A stretch of 64,000 nt of DNA from Perca fluviatilis. Taxonomy: Eukaryota > Chordata > Actinopteri > Perciformes > Percidae. This document shows, piece after piece, positions 37,001-49,056 of the stretch. Below the pieces are notes generated by a model that worked only from the letters and a program-made list of their open reading frames with translations, did no database searches and had not been told where the DNA came from. Location: positions 17,066,169-17,130,168 of the forward strand of contig NC_053126.1 of NCBI RefSeq assembly GCF_010015445.1, given 5' to 3'. Position 1 is the first letter of the stretch; each line of letters starts with the position of its first letter. Both the position numbers and the translations under genes were made by a program.

Positions 37001-39953
37001 TCTTGTATTAGCTAACGCAAATGGTCATATACAAATTTGAACATATTACCTCAGCGATTAAAGGGAATTTGTCGCTGCAAACAACAGAAACACTGAATTT
37101 TTGCATTAACGACTTGTGTTTTCCCTCCTTTAGATAGCAACCACATAAACAACGTGGCTCAAGCATCAACTTTGATAACACAGCTTTACCCGGCTGTGGG
37201 ACACATTACCAGCCCCTATGAACAACAGACGCCTGTCAAGGATCTCAACAAGTATGCCACGCTCAAGGCTGTGGGTAAGGTTTGATCTGATTAAGTACAT
37301 CCTCTATAAATAAAACATACTAATCAGGGTTACCCTGCATCATGTAAAGAGAAGTGTCAAGGTTTAATTGAGTGAACCATGATCAACATCATCTCTAATC
37401 TGAGTAATCATTAGATTTATACGTTAATGAGGAAAAAATCTATACTGAAAAGTTTTATAATGTTTTATGGAATCCCTGTAAAATTAAATGTGGTTAATTT
37501 TGAGTAAAACATTGATTGTCTCAACAGACAAAAAACACGATATTAAAATGTTCTGCTAGCTGCAGTTATAAGTGCATCTCTCTCTTTATAGCTTGGCATT
37601 AAAATGATATAAGACAATATTGCTTTGGCCATTTTTCAGTCTTTTATTTATCTACTTCAGATGCAGCAAGAATCCTATTTACACAACACAAAATTATATT
37701 TTTCTTTAAATAGGAACCCAGTTGGTTTGAATCTCCATCAAATCTCTGGCTGACAGAAATCGTTGTCAGTTAATCCATGGTCCATCATTGCCAACAGAGA
37801 GGGGAACTGAAAGTTTATTTATAGAAGCAAGTTTGTTGTCCTTCTCATGTGCTAATTTTGGAAAGTCTGCAGCAAGTGCCAGGATAAATGCCTGGGCATT
37901 TGAAACAAGAAATAACAGAAAATACCAAAATAGTATCACTCATCAAGATGATGCTAAATGATTTTTCAAAAGCCTGTTTGTAAAGTACGTCAATAAAAAT
38001 ACATTCCTGCAAATCATAAAATGAAATGGAAAGTGTAGTGTAAAATAAGTACCCCTTTTATGTGCATTATGGAAATAGTATGTGTTTTGTGAGCTGATAT
38101 TAAAAAACTGGTAACAGCCAACAGGTGATGTTACGGTGGAGTGGAGCACATATGTTCAGGCACACCTCCAAAATGTAGAGGTCCCTTTTTTAATATAAAA
38201 TCCTAACACATTTATTATCAGTTTACTTTTAAAACTCACTTAAAGTGAAAAGTGAAGTAATTGATATTCCACTGCTTTTCATGTTGATTTCTGTTGCAAA
38301 AATAATCATCACAGTGCCATTTCAAAGAACAAATAGTCTTACATTTAACTGACCTTGATTTTGGCCAACCATCATCTCTGCCTGTGTGCATAACTTTTGA
38401 AAGTTTGCAGAGAAAAAAGAAATGAAATAAATGTGAGAATCAAAGTGTGGAGTGAAGGTATTTGTGGATCTGTATTTGATGCTATTTAGCACAGTGAAAC
38501 GGGAGTCTTTTTATAGATTAATCAATTAGCTGTGGCCATGGAAGGGATGACAGCTATCAGCATGCGTGTAGTATGTCCAATCACATAAAACAGCTCACTC
38601 TCTTTGTGATTCACACAACCGTCAAAAAAACTGATCACGAGGGAAAATAAAAATAGAGCAAATCTTAGCTAATGAGACTGGGGACAGGAGACAATCAGGA
38701 GCAATCAAAACATAAATGAGTTGGGGAGTGGTGATTAGATGCAACTATACTGTACACGGTGAGCCATGTGAGCCTCTGTGGTCCTAATATATGTGTTCAT
38801 CTACCCGCACTGATTAGGGTTTTGCTGAAGTAGCTACTGTAAAGGATATGCATCACTACATCTCTTTCCTGTACCATGAAGTGAGACCCAGAGCGCAGCC
38901 ACAGTTTGCTGCTGATGAAGAGACCACATTAATGGTCATCTGGTAAAAAAATTCTAAAATGTTAGAAAATACTAATACTGGAGCATGGTGTGCTCCGGCT
39001 TAATTAGTGCTCAAGTGAATACTGTTTTCATACATTGTAGCACCTGATTGGAGACATAAAATCCCACTGCAATGTTGTTGTTTTTTTAGCAAATTACAGC
39101 AGCTGATTATGGCAAGACAAATACCAAAAGACAAGATGTTGTGTGCAGTGATCTACTGGCATACCACCTCAGCCTTACTGAGTTCCCAGTGTTGTTCTAA
39201 AATAATTTTGTAAACTGGAATATCAACAAATATTCAGTGAAATTGGAGTATAATTATTAACTGACCTCTCACACAATATATTTGCATTTTTTATATTAAA
39301 TGTAATTTTACGTAATATTATATATATAATATTTAAGCATGTTCTGGTTGTGTGAAGCCATAGATATATAGTTTGAAGCTACCACAATTTAGTGAACACT
39401 ATTATCGGAATCGAGAATCTTATCGATTCTCGATTCCGATTCTTTGAGTGATGGAGTTGAAACGGGTTAGATACTTATTTCACAAATAAGAGGAAAGGGA
39501 GGACACAATGCAATGACCAATGAAGGGAAACATGACAAAGAACTATCATGTGTTTATCTGTATTTGTTAGCAGAGAAAGCTAATGACAGCTTCTACAGCC
39601 ACCGGCGGCAAGTGATTGAGATGACATCCAAGGGCAGCCTTCCCATGGAAGCTGTGGATATGGAGCCAGAGCCGAGTAATCCTTACAGCCCACCTAGACA
39701 GCTGTCTGCAAAGCAGAATGGACACAAGTACAAAAGCCCCAAGAGCCACAGCTCCCAGCTGCTGTCCTACAGCTCCAACACTGCTGCCAGCCCGGGGCGG
39801 CTAAGATCCTGGGAGAGCAAGGACATGCTGGGACTCCGACAGAGCTATGGCCAAAAGAAACTCTGCATCATAGAGAAGGAGCTGCACACCACTCGCTACA
39901 TGCCCCCACAACCATACTTTGTCACCAACAGCAAGACAGAAGTGACAGTATGA
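24561..39953 (+). CDS. shisa9: shisa9 (CKAMP44), AMPA-receptor auxiliary protein, four exons, complete
   Basis: Joined exons 24561-25066, 28098-28204, 37134-37274 and 39571-39953 give 1137 nt, a 378-residue protein plus stop. The family member is a brain single-pass type I membrane protein that associates with AMPA glutamate receptors and changes their desensitisation and short-term plasticity. Seen in the sequence: a hydrophobic signal peptide at residues 1-20, a possible N-glycosylation site NDS at 38-40, the Shisa cysteine-rich domain at about 57-103 (CRGYYDVMGQWDPPF, then CCGTCGFRFCC), a membrane span at about 132-152, a basic juxtamembrane stretch, and a tail ending in EVTV, a type II PDZ ligand. 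From memory, tail blocks such as NPYEQQ, ELNKYASLKAV and the last 12 residues line up with mammalian SHISA9, which is somewhat longer (about 424 aa). All splice sites are GT-AG and the phases agree. I cannot tell whether this is teleost paralogue a or b. Confidence 0.95.
26510..26634. repeat. fragment of a dispersed teleost repeat
   Basis: Shares ttatttatagtatcaaatca, tttacagatagagtaggtct and caacaattccagtaattccc with the longer copy at 60923-61183. I recall this family as very common in teleosts (SINE- or LINE-tail-like), class uncertain. Confidence 0.65.
27210..27240. repeat. short tandem repeat, unit GATGTCATGGT, nearly three copies
   Basis: Two full 11-bp units and a third of nine bases, within a stretch (about 27000-27480) that may itself be a dispersed repeat. 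Confidence 0.8.
27756..27826. mobile_element. hAT terminal fragment in shisa9 intron 1
   Basis: caggccaattgactgg followed by ggccatcgggagtactgg and gatttcccggtccgg resembles the hAT end CAGG..GACTGGCCATCGGGAGTACC known from teleosts. No second end was found. Confidence 0.5.
28098..28204 (+). CDS. shisa9: shisa9 exon 2
   Basis: 107 nt between an acceptor with a pyrimidine tract (tcatctttccag) and the donor gtaagt. It completes the Arg codon of exon 1 and reads RALAHVIRHPASEH, then GQHYENIQTRVTVNSL, ending with one base of a His codon. From memory it lines up with the mammalian cytoplasmic segment starting RALADVMRPQ and containing HYENMDTRTPINNL. It is about seven residues shorter than that segment, lost in its middle. 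The phase fits on both sides. Confidence 0.92.
30575..31016. mobile_element. dispersed DNA-transposon-like repeat
   Basis: Begins ctagtctcgcattgccagac and includes ggaaggtctggctagtccac, accaatcacaatcgtcttgg and ggggcatccggcggaaccgg, blocks that I recall from a widespread percomorph element. Ends and class were not established. Confidence 0.55.
31436..32747. mobile_element. hAT-type element with perfect 8-bp target duplication (1312 bp)
   Basis: Ends CAGGGACAGACTG at the left and CAGTCCGTCCCTG at the right (one mismatch), flanked on both sides by AAAGTAAT (31428-31435 and 32748-32755). This is the signature of an hAT insertion, and the perfect duplication suggests a fairly recent one. No transposase domain is visible in the interior; the 102-codon frame at 32155-32463 is not recognisable. 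Confidence 0.85.
33081..33312. mobile_element. short MITE (about 232 bp)
   Basis: Inverted ends: acctttttcacggcagacat then gtcacagtaggaaaagcac at the left, and gtgctttttctactatgac then gctgtgaaaaaggt at the right. No coding capacity; target duplication not clear. Confidence 0.7.
33858..34258. mobile_element. hAT-like MITE
   Basis: The left end (gggtcttcaacg, then gaggaccccctag) and right end (cctaggggtcacagaccccc, then tgttgaatatctctgg) form an imperfect inverted repeat as in the widespread 'ggaccccctag' hAT-derived repeats of teleosts. Non-coding. Confidence 0.6.
34373..34536 (+). mobile_element. tRNA-derived SINE with 15-bp target duplication
   Basis: A 164-bp body has an A-box-like tggctcacccag at 34384-34395 and a B-box gggtttgattcc at 34439-34450, then tttgctgcatgt, tttcctgtcttc and an A-rich end ggccataaaaa. 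AGATAAGTGCAATGG occurs directly before (34358-34372) and directly after it (34537-34551), a perfect duplication made by LINE-driven insertion. It matches a SINE type that I recall as common in percomorphs. Confidence 0.9.
35612..36228. mobile_element. 617-bp palindromic MITE with TTAA duplication
   Basis: The ends aggacaaatccgg and ccggatttgtcct are flanked by TTAA (35608-35611 and 36229-36232). The inverted arms run for about 170 bp each, with blocks such as gaacctaggggttaataaca and gagaacggtcgac mirrored. A second, smaller inverted repeat lies off-centre at 35785-35874. Confidence 0.85.
35785..35874. repeat. inner hairpin within the 35612-36228 MITE
   Basis: agtcacgaccagtcgaacg at 35785-35803 is mirrored by cgttcgactggtcgtgact at 35856-35874. 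It may be a further nested insertion or an internal binding-site repeat. Confidence 0.85.
36596..36922. mobile_element. PIF/Harbinger-type MITE with TTA duplication
   Basis: The ends tggtgtttttccat ... catggtacctgctc and gagcaggtaccatg ... atggaaaaacgcca are inverted copies, flanked by TTA (36593-36595 and 36923-36925), the usual 3-bp TWA target of PIF/Harbinger. It sits only 211 bp before shisa9 exon 3. The minus-strand open frames across it are chance. Confidence 0.8.
37134..37274 (+). CDS. shisa9: shisa9 exon 3
   Basis: 141 nt between acceptor ttccctcctttag and donor gtaagg. With the base carried from exon 2 it reads HSNHINNVAQASTLITQLYP, then VGHITSPYEQQTPVKDLNKY and ATLKAV. The SPYEQQ and LNKYATLKAV blocks match the mammalian tail (NPYEQQ, LNKYASLKAV), so the assignment is firm. 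It ends with one base of an Ala codon completed by exon 4. It has no in-frame ATG and was found by homology and splice signals. Confidence 0.92.
37275..39570 (+). other. shisa9 intron 3 (2296 bp)
   Basis: Bounded by gtaagg and ttgttag. Nothing is recognised apart from a short remnant (about 39400-39445, ttatcggaatcgagaatc mirrored by gattctcgattccgat) that resembles the inner end of an hAT-like repeat. Confidence 0.8.
39400..39445. repeat. short inverted repeat, possible hAT relic, 125 bp before exon 4
   Basis: atcggaatcgagaatc at the left is the inverse of gattctcgattccgat at the right with a few bases between, forming a stable hairpin near the branch-point region of the last intron. Confidence 0.6.
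39571..39953 (+). CDS. shisa9: shisa9 exon 4 with stop codon
   Basis: 383 nt of coding sequence from acceptor ttatctgtatttgttag to the TGA at 39951-39953. It reads AEKANDSFYSHRRQVIEM at the start, where mammals have ADKVNDDFYSKRR, and ends YMPPQPYFVTNSKTEVTV, with the conserved PPQPYF(I/V)TNSKTEVTV end. The middle is Ser/Lys-rich and probably disordered. The last four residues are the PDZ ligand through which this family is reported to bind synaptic scaffolds. The frame stays open upstream to an ATG at 39513, but those 19 codons are intron sequence ahead of the acceptor. Confidence 0.95.
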
Positions 39954-42900
39954 GGGACTGTCTAAGCACCAGGCTTAAAAGCAGTCTGCATTTAGGGAAG
40001 GCAGTCGCTGCTGACTGTAGGTGGTGTTGTAAGAAATCAGCATGGACTATAGTATGTGCAGTTGTGCATGTGATGGGCAGCATTTAAGTTGCCACGTAAA
40101 GGTGAAGTGTACTGTAAAAGAACTCAGTATCAATCACTGTTTCTCAGGAGGGCACAGTGATGAATATGCTGTCATTGATATTCATAATAATAATCCAACT
40201 GCTAAAACAAAAGTTACATAACTCATATATAATAGTGGTGAGACATGTGACACTTACAGTACTGTTGTCAGTATTTACTGAGATATCAATGGACCTTGAC
40301 ATTTAAGTATAGTATATCATTTCTGTTAAAAGGAACATTTTCCACCTTGTCTAATTAGTGTTGATGGTAAATGTAGTCAATTCCTGTGTGTGCTATGTTG
40401 ACCGAGAAAGCTGAGTTCTTCTGCTCATGGGGCCGTGTCGGCAGTGCCTACATGTACCAGGATGCATTGTGTGCATGCTACTGACGCCCAGCCAAAACAT
40501 AGTGTAGCCAAGTTGTGCCTTTACTTTGGCAGGTAATAAAAAAAACAGAGGCTCCGTAGTCCGAACTAGCGTAAACCAAGACGGCAACAATTCTTTATTT
40601 TCCACATTGTCAACGGCAGCGCATTACAGCTTTACTACTTCCATTTTTACCTTTCTCAATAAAAGCCCAACTTAAATTCACTCAGCATTTCACTAATTGG
40701 CAATTCAACAAAATAGCTTACAATAACGTTAGGTTATGAAACTACTCACTCAACTAATCAATTTAATTATTTTTTATTATTACGACAAAAAATAATAATT
40801 TATTGAATTAATCAAATATAAACCGCTTGTAAATTGCTTGACGTTACTTATTGAACTTTAAATTATCATTGCACTTAATAACAAGCGTAGCTGTCCTCAA
40901 TTTAGGTCATCCTGTACATCTCTGTTTTTTCCTGCATCCACCGTGTGTTGTGTGTGTGTGCGTGCATCAGTCGCGGGGGGAACTGAGCAGCCCCGCCACC
41001 TGCAGATAGCCGACAAGATTGAAACAGCAGCAGCTTTCAGCGACTTTAGAGTGAAAAATCATTACAGTGTACAGTGTATTGATGTTAAAATATATAAAAG
41101 TTGGCAGGACGGTCTGAAATGTCTTTCGCTGTATGTTTTGTTGGTAAATGTGAGATGTTCGAGTCACACACGTCTCGTCTTCATATCAGAAACAAGGAAA
41201 TTCAACCCGTTCTCACTCCCGCTTGGGGCTCTCAGCATCACACACTGACGCAAAGTCCGGCACGTGGGACTGCTGTGATTGGTTGAAGTCATGGGAAACA
41301 AATTTGCCGTAAAGTTGCGATTGCTCAAAATTGTGAGTCGCACCGAATTCACAGGGATTGGTTGAATTTGCGTGAATTGTTGCAATCGCGAATTCCTGGA
41401 GGGACTGACTAATGGTCATCTGCCCTCTCGACCGTGCTGGTCTTTGTTGTCTTTTCCAGTTTATCTACGGAATCCTGAAGAAATCTCGAGCACACCTCAA
41501 GTGAGGAGTAAAACTTGCATAGCATAGTAACACACACAGGCTCTCACTGGGTTGGTGTCTGAGACAGCATCCAACAAAAAGTGCCCACGCGGTTGGCAGC
41601 AGCTCAGGTTCTGGAGGGTCCCCGCATCTCTACCTCTCTCCACTGCATTTCTTCGGCCGTATACTGTGGCTCAAATAAATACGGCTGAATATCAGAGATA
41701 GCAAAAACACTGTAAAATGTATCCTTGTTCATAACATCCTTTGCAATCATATTTTCGAATACCATTTTCACTGTTGGAAATGTAGCAATAAGTTTGCAAT
41801 ACAAGCAAAGAGAAGAGAGAAGTTCTGTTTTTAAGCAACATCTAGAGTACGTCCCTTGGCTACCTGGAGGCAAAATCCAAGCTGAAATAGCCTGTAGTTC
41901 TTCCTTGCCTCCAACTACATCACTGTCACGTCATGGGATTCAGGAAGAACAGATTTTGCAGCTGCGAACTGCAGTATTCTTGGTCAATATAGCACGCACT
42001 GAGAAATTGTTTCAATACAACCTAAATTTATCATCAACACTGATCATCCACATAAAAAGTGGCACATTTCTATTTTAAATCAACTTTGTCTAAATGAGAA
42101 AACCTTCCTTATGTATCTAATCAAGGTTGAGTGGCCTGTGATTAATTGGCTATTGATGAAATGCTTTACTGGACAATTTATATACAGTATACTGTTAATA
42201 TTTAAAAGGGGGGGCACTGCTATGTAGGTGTTGGATCAAGTGCAGTACTCAGGAATGATACAGGACATTTAAGATAAATTACCTGAATAGTTTTAGCCAG
42301 CCCAAATTCTAGCTATTTTGTTTGTGTATTTATTTATTTAAAATGGAAGATCTAGTCGTCCTCAGTATATCACAAATGTTTTTCAGGAAGAACACAGTTA
42401 CAATTAAATGAGGATAACTGATGTTTTGAGATCTTAAAGCACACTTTGTTAAAGTTGATTTATCAGCTAAAAATTAAGACCCTAATCTCTAAATTATAAT
42501 CTAACTCCAAAATATTACTTACATTTTTATTGCCATTCAAAATGTCTAAAGTCCAACTAAAAAACATGAGTGATATCAGTTGATCACACACAATTGGCCA
42601 TGGCCGATGGCCATGACTATCACTGAATTAATAACTGTATTCATTTAAGAAAAAGACTATATGACATACATGTTGTCCAAATGTAAGTTATTCAGGTTTG
42701 TTTCCAAAATGCTCTGCGCTGCATTCATTTTGAAGAGATTTATAAGCTAAGTCTATCATTCAGTATTTCTGAAATATAGAATAATCTGAAGTCTGTGAAA
42801 GTGTTACTGTTGACCAAAATTACTTTAAATCCATTAAAAAGTCCATTTAAATTTTGTGAATGTAATGCCACTTTTCAAAGATGTCTCATTTTGAAGGAAA

Positions 42901-44800
42901 CCTTCTAAATGCATTCAAACCAAGTCACTGCCAACAGACATCCTACTGATACATACATTTCCATGATTAATAGGAAAAGTAGCAGTAGAGTGTTGAACCA
43001 GTGTTGTATTGGTGTAATAGTGCCTCTCATCAGTACCAGCATGTGTATGGTTATCATAGAATATACTGTAGATGAAGTCCCAGTATTATGACTGTGATTG
43101 ATCTTAGTTATCCATTATGCCAACAAATAAAGTAATTTTCAGTGTGACGATATTTAAACTCTCAGCTTTACTAAAAATGTATACGATTTAATTCCAAAGC
43201 TCACATTTATTGAAAGTATCTGGACTGGACAGTCTGAAACTAGTGATACAGCAGTTGACGTGTCCATTGTTGGAGGTTAACAGTTAATACACTTGTCAGA
43301 AATAATGTAAACATTGTTTTTTTTATTTGCCTGTTACTATTACTACTCAAATAAATGGGTCAACTAAATACATATAAACAGTTTTTTGTTTGATTGACCC
43401 TAGCAACTTACTACATGACAATATTTATCTGCTGTTGTGGTATTTTAGTTAACTATTAAACAGATGTTTTAATATTGGTCACCACTTCTGATCTCAGCTA
43501 AAGCACCTTACCAAGAACTCATTGAAAAAGGACATTCATGCCACACTTGGCAAATGTTTTTAATAAATACGGTTCTCTAGTGCAATTGATTATTTGTTTC
43601 ACTGATTTCCCAGCCAGCAATATACTGTAAAAAGATGTTCACACCTGCCTGCAAGTCTTACTCATGCGGTTGACTATTTCAAGCAGCCGAGGACAAGGCT
43701 GCACTCATAGCTGATACACAAGTGGGAAGTGGGGTGTATTTATGTATTCTCAAGTCCAAATCGTAGCTATTAATATTCCAACACTTCCAATCAACTTTAT
43801 GCACTGTTTTCCAAAATATGTAGATCTAGTGCACCAAACTGTTCTATCACTTAATCAACTGTTTCACCATTATAAGAAATCTGTTATTCACACTATTCAA
43901 ACTTGACTATTAATTCAGCTGATATTTGTATTCATGCAAACAATGTTGTATAGTCGACTACCATTGAATGTTTATGACCTGTTAAATATATTCACAACTT
44001 CTGTGATTGACAGTTCACATCCTCCATGCAGTTATTGGAAAATCACTGAGCATTTAAATGTTTTCCATACATTGTTTGTGCAGTAAAATATAATCCCTGT
44101 GTCACCAGTGTCCTGAATTTGTTGGAGTAAATTACATTATAGTTGAACCAGTGATTCCGTTTTATTGTGGTATTTTTATATAATTTCAGTGCAGTCTGGA
44201 AAAGTACAAAGTTCATGAAACATTTTCTAAATGTGGAAAACCTCTATGACTGCCTTTTACGGTGATTTAAGGTTTCTGCAAGTTAGGGAACGCCAACGAT
44301 GTCGTCTTATTTTCATATATTAGATATACCATCCGAGTGTAGCATACCCTGTACACAGAAACTAGTCAATGGCAACTGTAGCACAGTGTTAGTGGACTCC
44401 ATTTACCTGTCCAGCTGAAAGGTAAACAATGTCAGTAAAGCTACTATGGCTTTTAGCATTTTGTAATTGGTTTGTTCAACTGATTTACCTGTTGTTGTTT
44501 TTTAACTAAAAGGAAAAGAAACATTAGGCTGATAGTAGGGTTTAGTGTGCCAGCAGCAAAAAAAGAAGAAAGAAGATGCATGTAATCACAAAAACAAATT
44601 TGTAACTTGCTCTATTGGCTGCCCCCTCAGCACCACACAGATGGTATCATGAACACATGGAAGAGCACTTGAGTGCGGCCAAAGGACCTCTTCTGTATAA
44701 TATACTACAGTTTATGGGACATTCTGTTTTAGTGTGCTCCAGCTGTAAGAAGTGAAGTGTCATTGTCTACATTAAAAGTATTTTTAACAACTCTGTGTCT
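39954..44800. other. 3' flank or possible long 3' UTR of shisa9; no gene seen
   Basis: No frame here looks coding. About 42100-44760 is AT-rich single-copy-looking sequence, compatible with a long vertebrate 3' UTR. About 40400-41450 looks repeat-derived (GC-richer, with short inverted sequences such as gattggttg and cgcgaattc) but I cannot name a family. Confidence 0.35.
44771..44776 (+). promoter_or_regulatory. candidate polyadenylation signal for shisa9
   Basis: ATTAAA followed 20-25 bases later by a GU-rich stretch (ctctgtgtcttctcc), the arrangement expected of a cleavage site near 44790. If used, the 3' UTR would be about 4.8 kb. Other hexamers occur closer to the stop, for example AATAAA at 40658-40663, so the choice is uncertain. 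Confidence 0.25.
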
Positions 44801-46440
44801 TCTCCAGACTTTCTTAAGCCTTGACTATTTGTCGTAGTTACCTGGTTAATTCATGTAAAATCATCTCTCTGTGGTAATTTGAACATGAAACTAGACAATG
44901 TAGTTGTTATTCTTAGCAGCAAGATGCAGCTTAACACAAACATGTACTGTAGTTACATGTTTGTGTTATGATGCATATTTAGAGATGTAATCTTGACCCT
45001 GATGTTTAGTGTTACAAACTCAGTAAAGTGGAAAAAAAGACAACTTTTCATACACCAACATGTTGTACAGGTTGTTCAAGTGCAGTAACACAATAACACT
45101 AGCAGGCTACAACCTCACCTTCAATTGGACATTTGGATTTCAAATACATGTTTTTGGAGAAAAATGGAAACATTCTTGAAACACTTGAACCATAGGAAAG
45201 GACATTTTTCATTTGGAAAGTAGCATTGCTCTTGCATTTTTGCAAATTTGCACACATTCACACACACTTAATGACCAATTCAATTCTTCTGTTGTAGTTA
45301 CACAGCCAATAACCAGGAATGAATCACCTGAAAAGCTGAAGCACCTGGACCGTGGGGTCAGGCAGCTCAGTTGTTTAGAACAATACACCATTGACTGAGG
45401 GCATATTTGAATCACTTTGCTTGTCACTCTACTTTTGCACTTGTTTGAGAATTCAATCCAAAGGTGGACCTGTTACTATAGATTACAGCTGTGCTTTCTC
45501 TCAGAACTTCACTTTTAACAAGCCTCTGGGAGCACTGTCATTTTCTTGAAAACGCCAGGAGACATTCTTGTTAATTAGCAAATGATGTTTCCTACCACCA
45601 GGGTGGTTCCCTCTGGAAATTAAATCAGCACAATAACCTAATTCAGACAGAGGGCCACAGATATAGTCCTTGTGAGTGAAAAATCGTAATCCTGAAGCAA
45701 TGACATAAAAAAGTGGTGTGCTTTTTCAAACATGAAATAAGGCATGATTGTACTGTTCACATGAACTAACAAAGAGCCAATACAGGGGGAAACAAATGCA
45801 GTGGAGTAAAAAATTAAGTGTGCAACATGTTTTAATTCAGAGTCTTCTGGGAGTGGACAACTTCCTGGCACCTCATGTTCATTTCATTTATTGATTTGCT
45901 AATATAAAAGTTTCTAAAATGTGTTGGAACAGATTTCTGCTTTTCAAAAAGCAATAATTTACATTAAAAAGAAGCGCAACAGTGTAACTTTACACAAGAC
46001 ATTGTCCATAGCCCCAGGATCCTTTGGACATCTCTTCTGCTCCACAATACAGCTGTGGTTCCCCGGTGAGTTTTTCTCCCTGGTTTATCTTCATTGTAGG
46101 GTACACATTAAAAATTAACATTTTCCTTCAATTATTGAAGAACCAGTATGTACAGTATGAAGCTATAGCACAAGTTCAGTCAGGAAGACTATACTTTTGC
46201 ATGCTTAGGCCTTCTTTATTTCTCAATCTTCACACACATGCTCACTCATTATTTCTAACAATCCTGTCCGGGGCAGTCAATTATCTTATCAGCTGTTCTC
46301 ATAAGCTGGTCACGTCAGCTGATCTGATCTATCCAATAGCTCAGTGACATACCTACATTGTTAGCCTATCATACTGCTGCTGCCTCTATTTAAATATGAT
46401 TTCTCTCTGCCTTTAGTACATTCACGCTGCAGTTATGTGT
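44801..46440. other. intergenic, nothing recognised
   Basis: No gene, transposon end or RNA gene is supported here. Confidence 0.4.
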
Positions 46441-46499
46441 TATGTGTATGTGTTTTATGTATGTCACGGCTGTTGCAGTTGAGCTCCATCAGCCTCATC

Positions 46500-47146
46500 A
46501 GAATCATCAGCCACCACCACCACCAGACTGGACTCCATGGGGGGATATATCTTGCGGCTGCTCAGGGCAGGCGCCCCTCAGTTACAAATGTAGAGTCTTA
46601 GCGCGAAAATACTTTCTACCAAGACTTAAATATCACACATCTGTGACCGTTCATTCACGTTTCTCTTCCGATTGAAATATATTTGGCATTCCATGGATTT
46701 ACATTATTTACAGTACTTGATTTACAGCTGATATGTGAAAAGGTACACAACCTTATTTGTTTAACAGTAATTTAGTGCTTTTATTTTTAAGTAGCCTACA
46801 TGGAATTTGTCTGTTGTGTACTCTTGCTAGCTTACTGAGATGAACGTGAGACGCTAGATGCAAAACATGTCCGTCAAGTTTAAGTTGTTCACTTTCTTGT
46901 GTGTAAAACTCCAACATATTGAACAGTAAATGTTCACAGTAAAAGACAAGCGTTTTTGGTCGTCATTCGAAGCTATTCCACTACAGAAGGCATGTTGGGT
47001 GGGTGAAATTAGAAAGCTAACGTTAGCTAACGAGCAGCAGCCGAGTAGGGTTTGGTGGAAAAAATTCTAAGGTTCGTCAGAAACCGAACCCCGTCAAAAA
47101 GCCCAATATTTGGCCGAATCCAAACCCTGGATTCGGTGCATCCCTA
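46500..47146. mobile_element. hAT (Ac-like) relic, right end defined
   Basis: The right end reads ccctggattcggtgcatcccta, in two overlapping pieces typical of the TAGGGATGCACCGAAT terminal repeat of teleost hAT elements, preceded by cgaaccccgtcaaaaagccc. The left boundary is uncertain. The short open frame at 46442-46675 lies at its edge and is not a gene that I recognise. Confidence 0.6.
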
Positions 47147-47312
47147 CTTGTAAATCATTAGCAGTATACTAAAAGCAGCAGAAAGGCAGAACTGAGTACA
47201 CTTTAATATATCTGTTTAAGTATCGCAAGTAATTATCACGATATTCAACAACGTTATCACATATCGCTTATTTTCCTCATATAATGCATCCACACGCGCA
47301 GCAGCGCACAAC

Positions 47313-47313
<1 letters not shown>

Positions 47314-47388
<75 letters not shown>
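47314..47388. repeat. (CA)n microsatellite
   Basis: About 37 uninterrupted CA units. Confidence 0.97.
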
Positions 47389-47392
<4 letters not shown>

Positions 47393-47394
47393 CT

Positions 47395-47782
47395 TTACAC
47401 ACATAGCGTCACTACAGGAAATCATTCCTACCACAGGCAATTAAACTTTTTAACGCTTCATCACTGAGTGTGAGATAAGACTCATATAAATCACTGCACT
47501 GAATGCACCTTGCACAATAGGTTTATCTACATCCTATCGTTACTAGTGAAACAGTTGTAAATTTTTGCTCCCCAACTTGCACATTAAGTTTATCTATAGC
47601 TATTGAAACGGTTGTACATTTTATTTCCAAATTGTATATATTTTAAATATTGCTTGTGTAGTATTTAATTATTATTTCATGTATATTGTTTCCTATTATT
47701 TAATGTATACTCCATATGTGTGCTGTGTCTGATATTTTGCTGCTGCAAAACTGTTATTTCCCATTTTTTGGGATCAATAAAA

Positions 47783-47881
<99 letters not shown>

Positions 47882-47906
47882 CATCCATCCATCCATCCAT
47901 CTATCT
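47395..47906 (+). mobile_element. LINE 3' end with ATCT/CCAT tail
   Basis: 47416-47478 reads RKSFLPQAIKLFNASSLSVR and a stop, the usual last residues of a fish LINE ORF2 (pattern xxSFxPxAIxLxN). A 3' UTR follows, ending ctgctgcaaaactgttattt and gggatcaataaa, and then the simple tail (ATCT)n at 47783-47880 and (CCAT)n to about 47900. The copy is strongly 5'-truncated. Clade not assigned. Confidence 0.7.
47783..47906. repeat. (ATCT)n/(CCAT)n microsatellite at the LINE tail
   Basis: About 24 ATCT units, five CCAT units, then ATCTATCT. Position and strand fit a LINE tail that expanded. Confidence 0.95.
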
Positions 47907-48270
47907 CACCAACAACAGGCTAATAGAACATCTGGTTCTGCTGGTTTGAAACAGACCCACTTAGGGGCTCAGGGTGGTTTTAACATAATTAGACCATAAA
48001 ATGTGGATTGTGATTTAGGTTCTGACTCAAGAATTCACAAGCAGTTATACATTTATTTCATCCATGCACTCAACATAGAAAGACTATGTCAAGTTTTTTC
48101 CATGACTGCAATAAAAATAGGATCCCTGTGAGAAGGTTTGAATGACATGCTGTCTAGATTTCTTAGTTGCGGCCATGAGAAACTGGAACGTCACAGGCTG
48201 CAGTTCCTGCTACAAAGGCATTCCTCATAAACTGCTGCTTATGAAAAAACAAGTACTAACTTCCCCACTA

Positions 48271-49056
<786 letters not shown>

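Larger units (their letters stand above)
28205..37133 (+). other. shisa9 intron 2 (8929 bp), transposon-rich
   Basis: Bounded by gtaagt and ctcctttag. At least seven elements occupy 30575-36922 (listed separately). About 28500-30570 shows nothing recognisable. Short open frames inside are repeats or chance. Confidence 0.85.

Noticed and set aside
39513..39570. ATG at 39513 as the start of a separate 146-residue protein
   Set aside because: The first 19 codons are intron ahead of the acceptor at 39561-39570; the homology to Shisa9 begins exactly at the splice site and phase matches exon 3.
47716..47949. Tandem four-base repeats as a possible CRISPR or satellite array
   Set aside because: Pure ATCT microsatellite at a LINE tail; no spacers, and the window is clearly a vertebrate genome.
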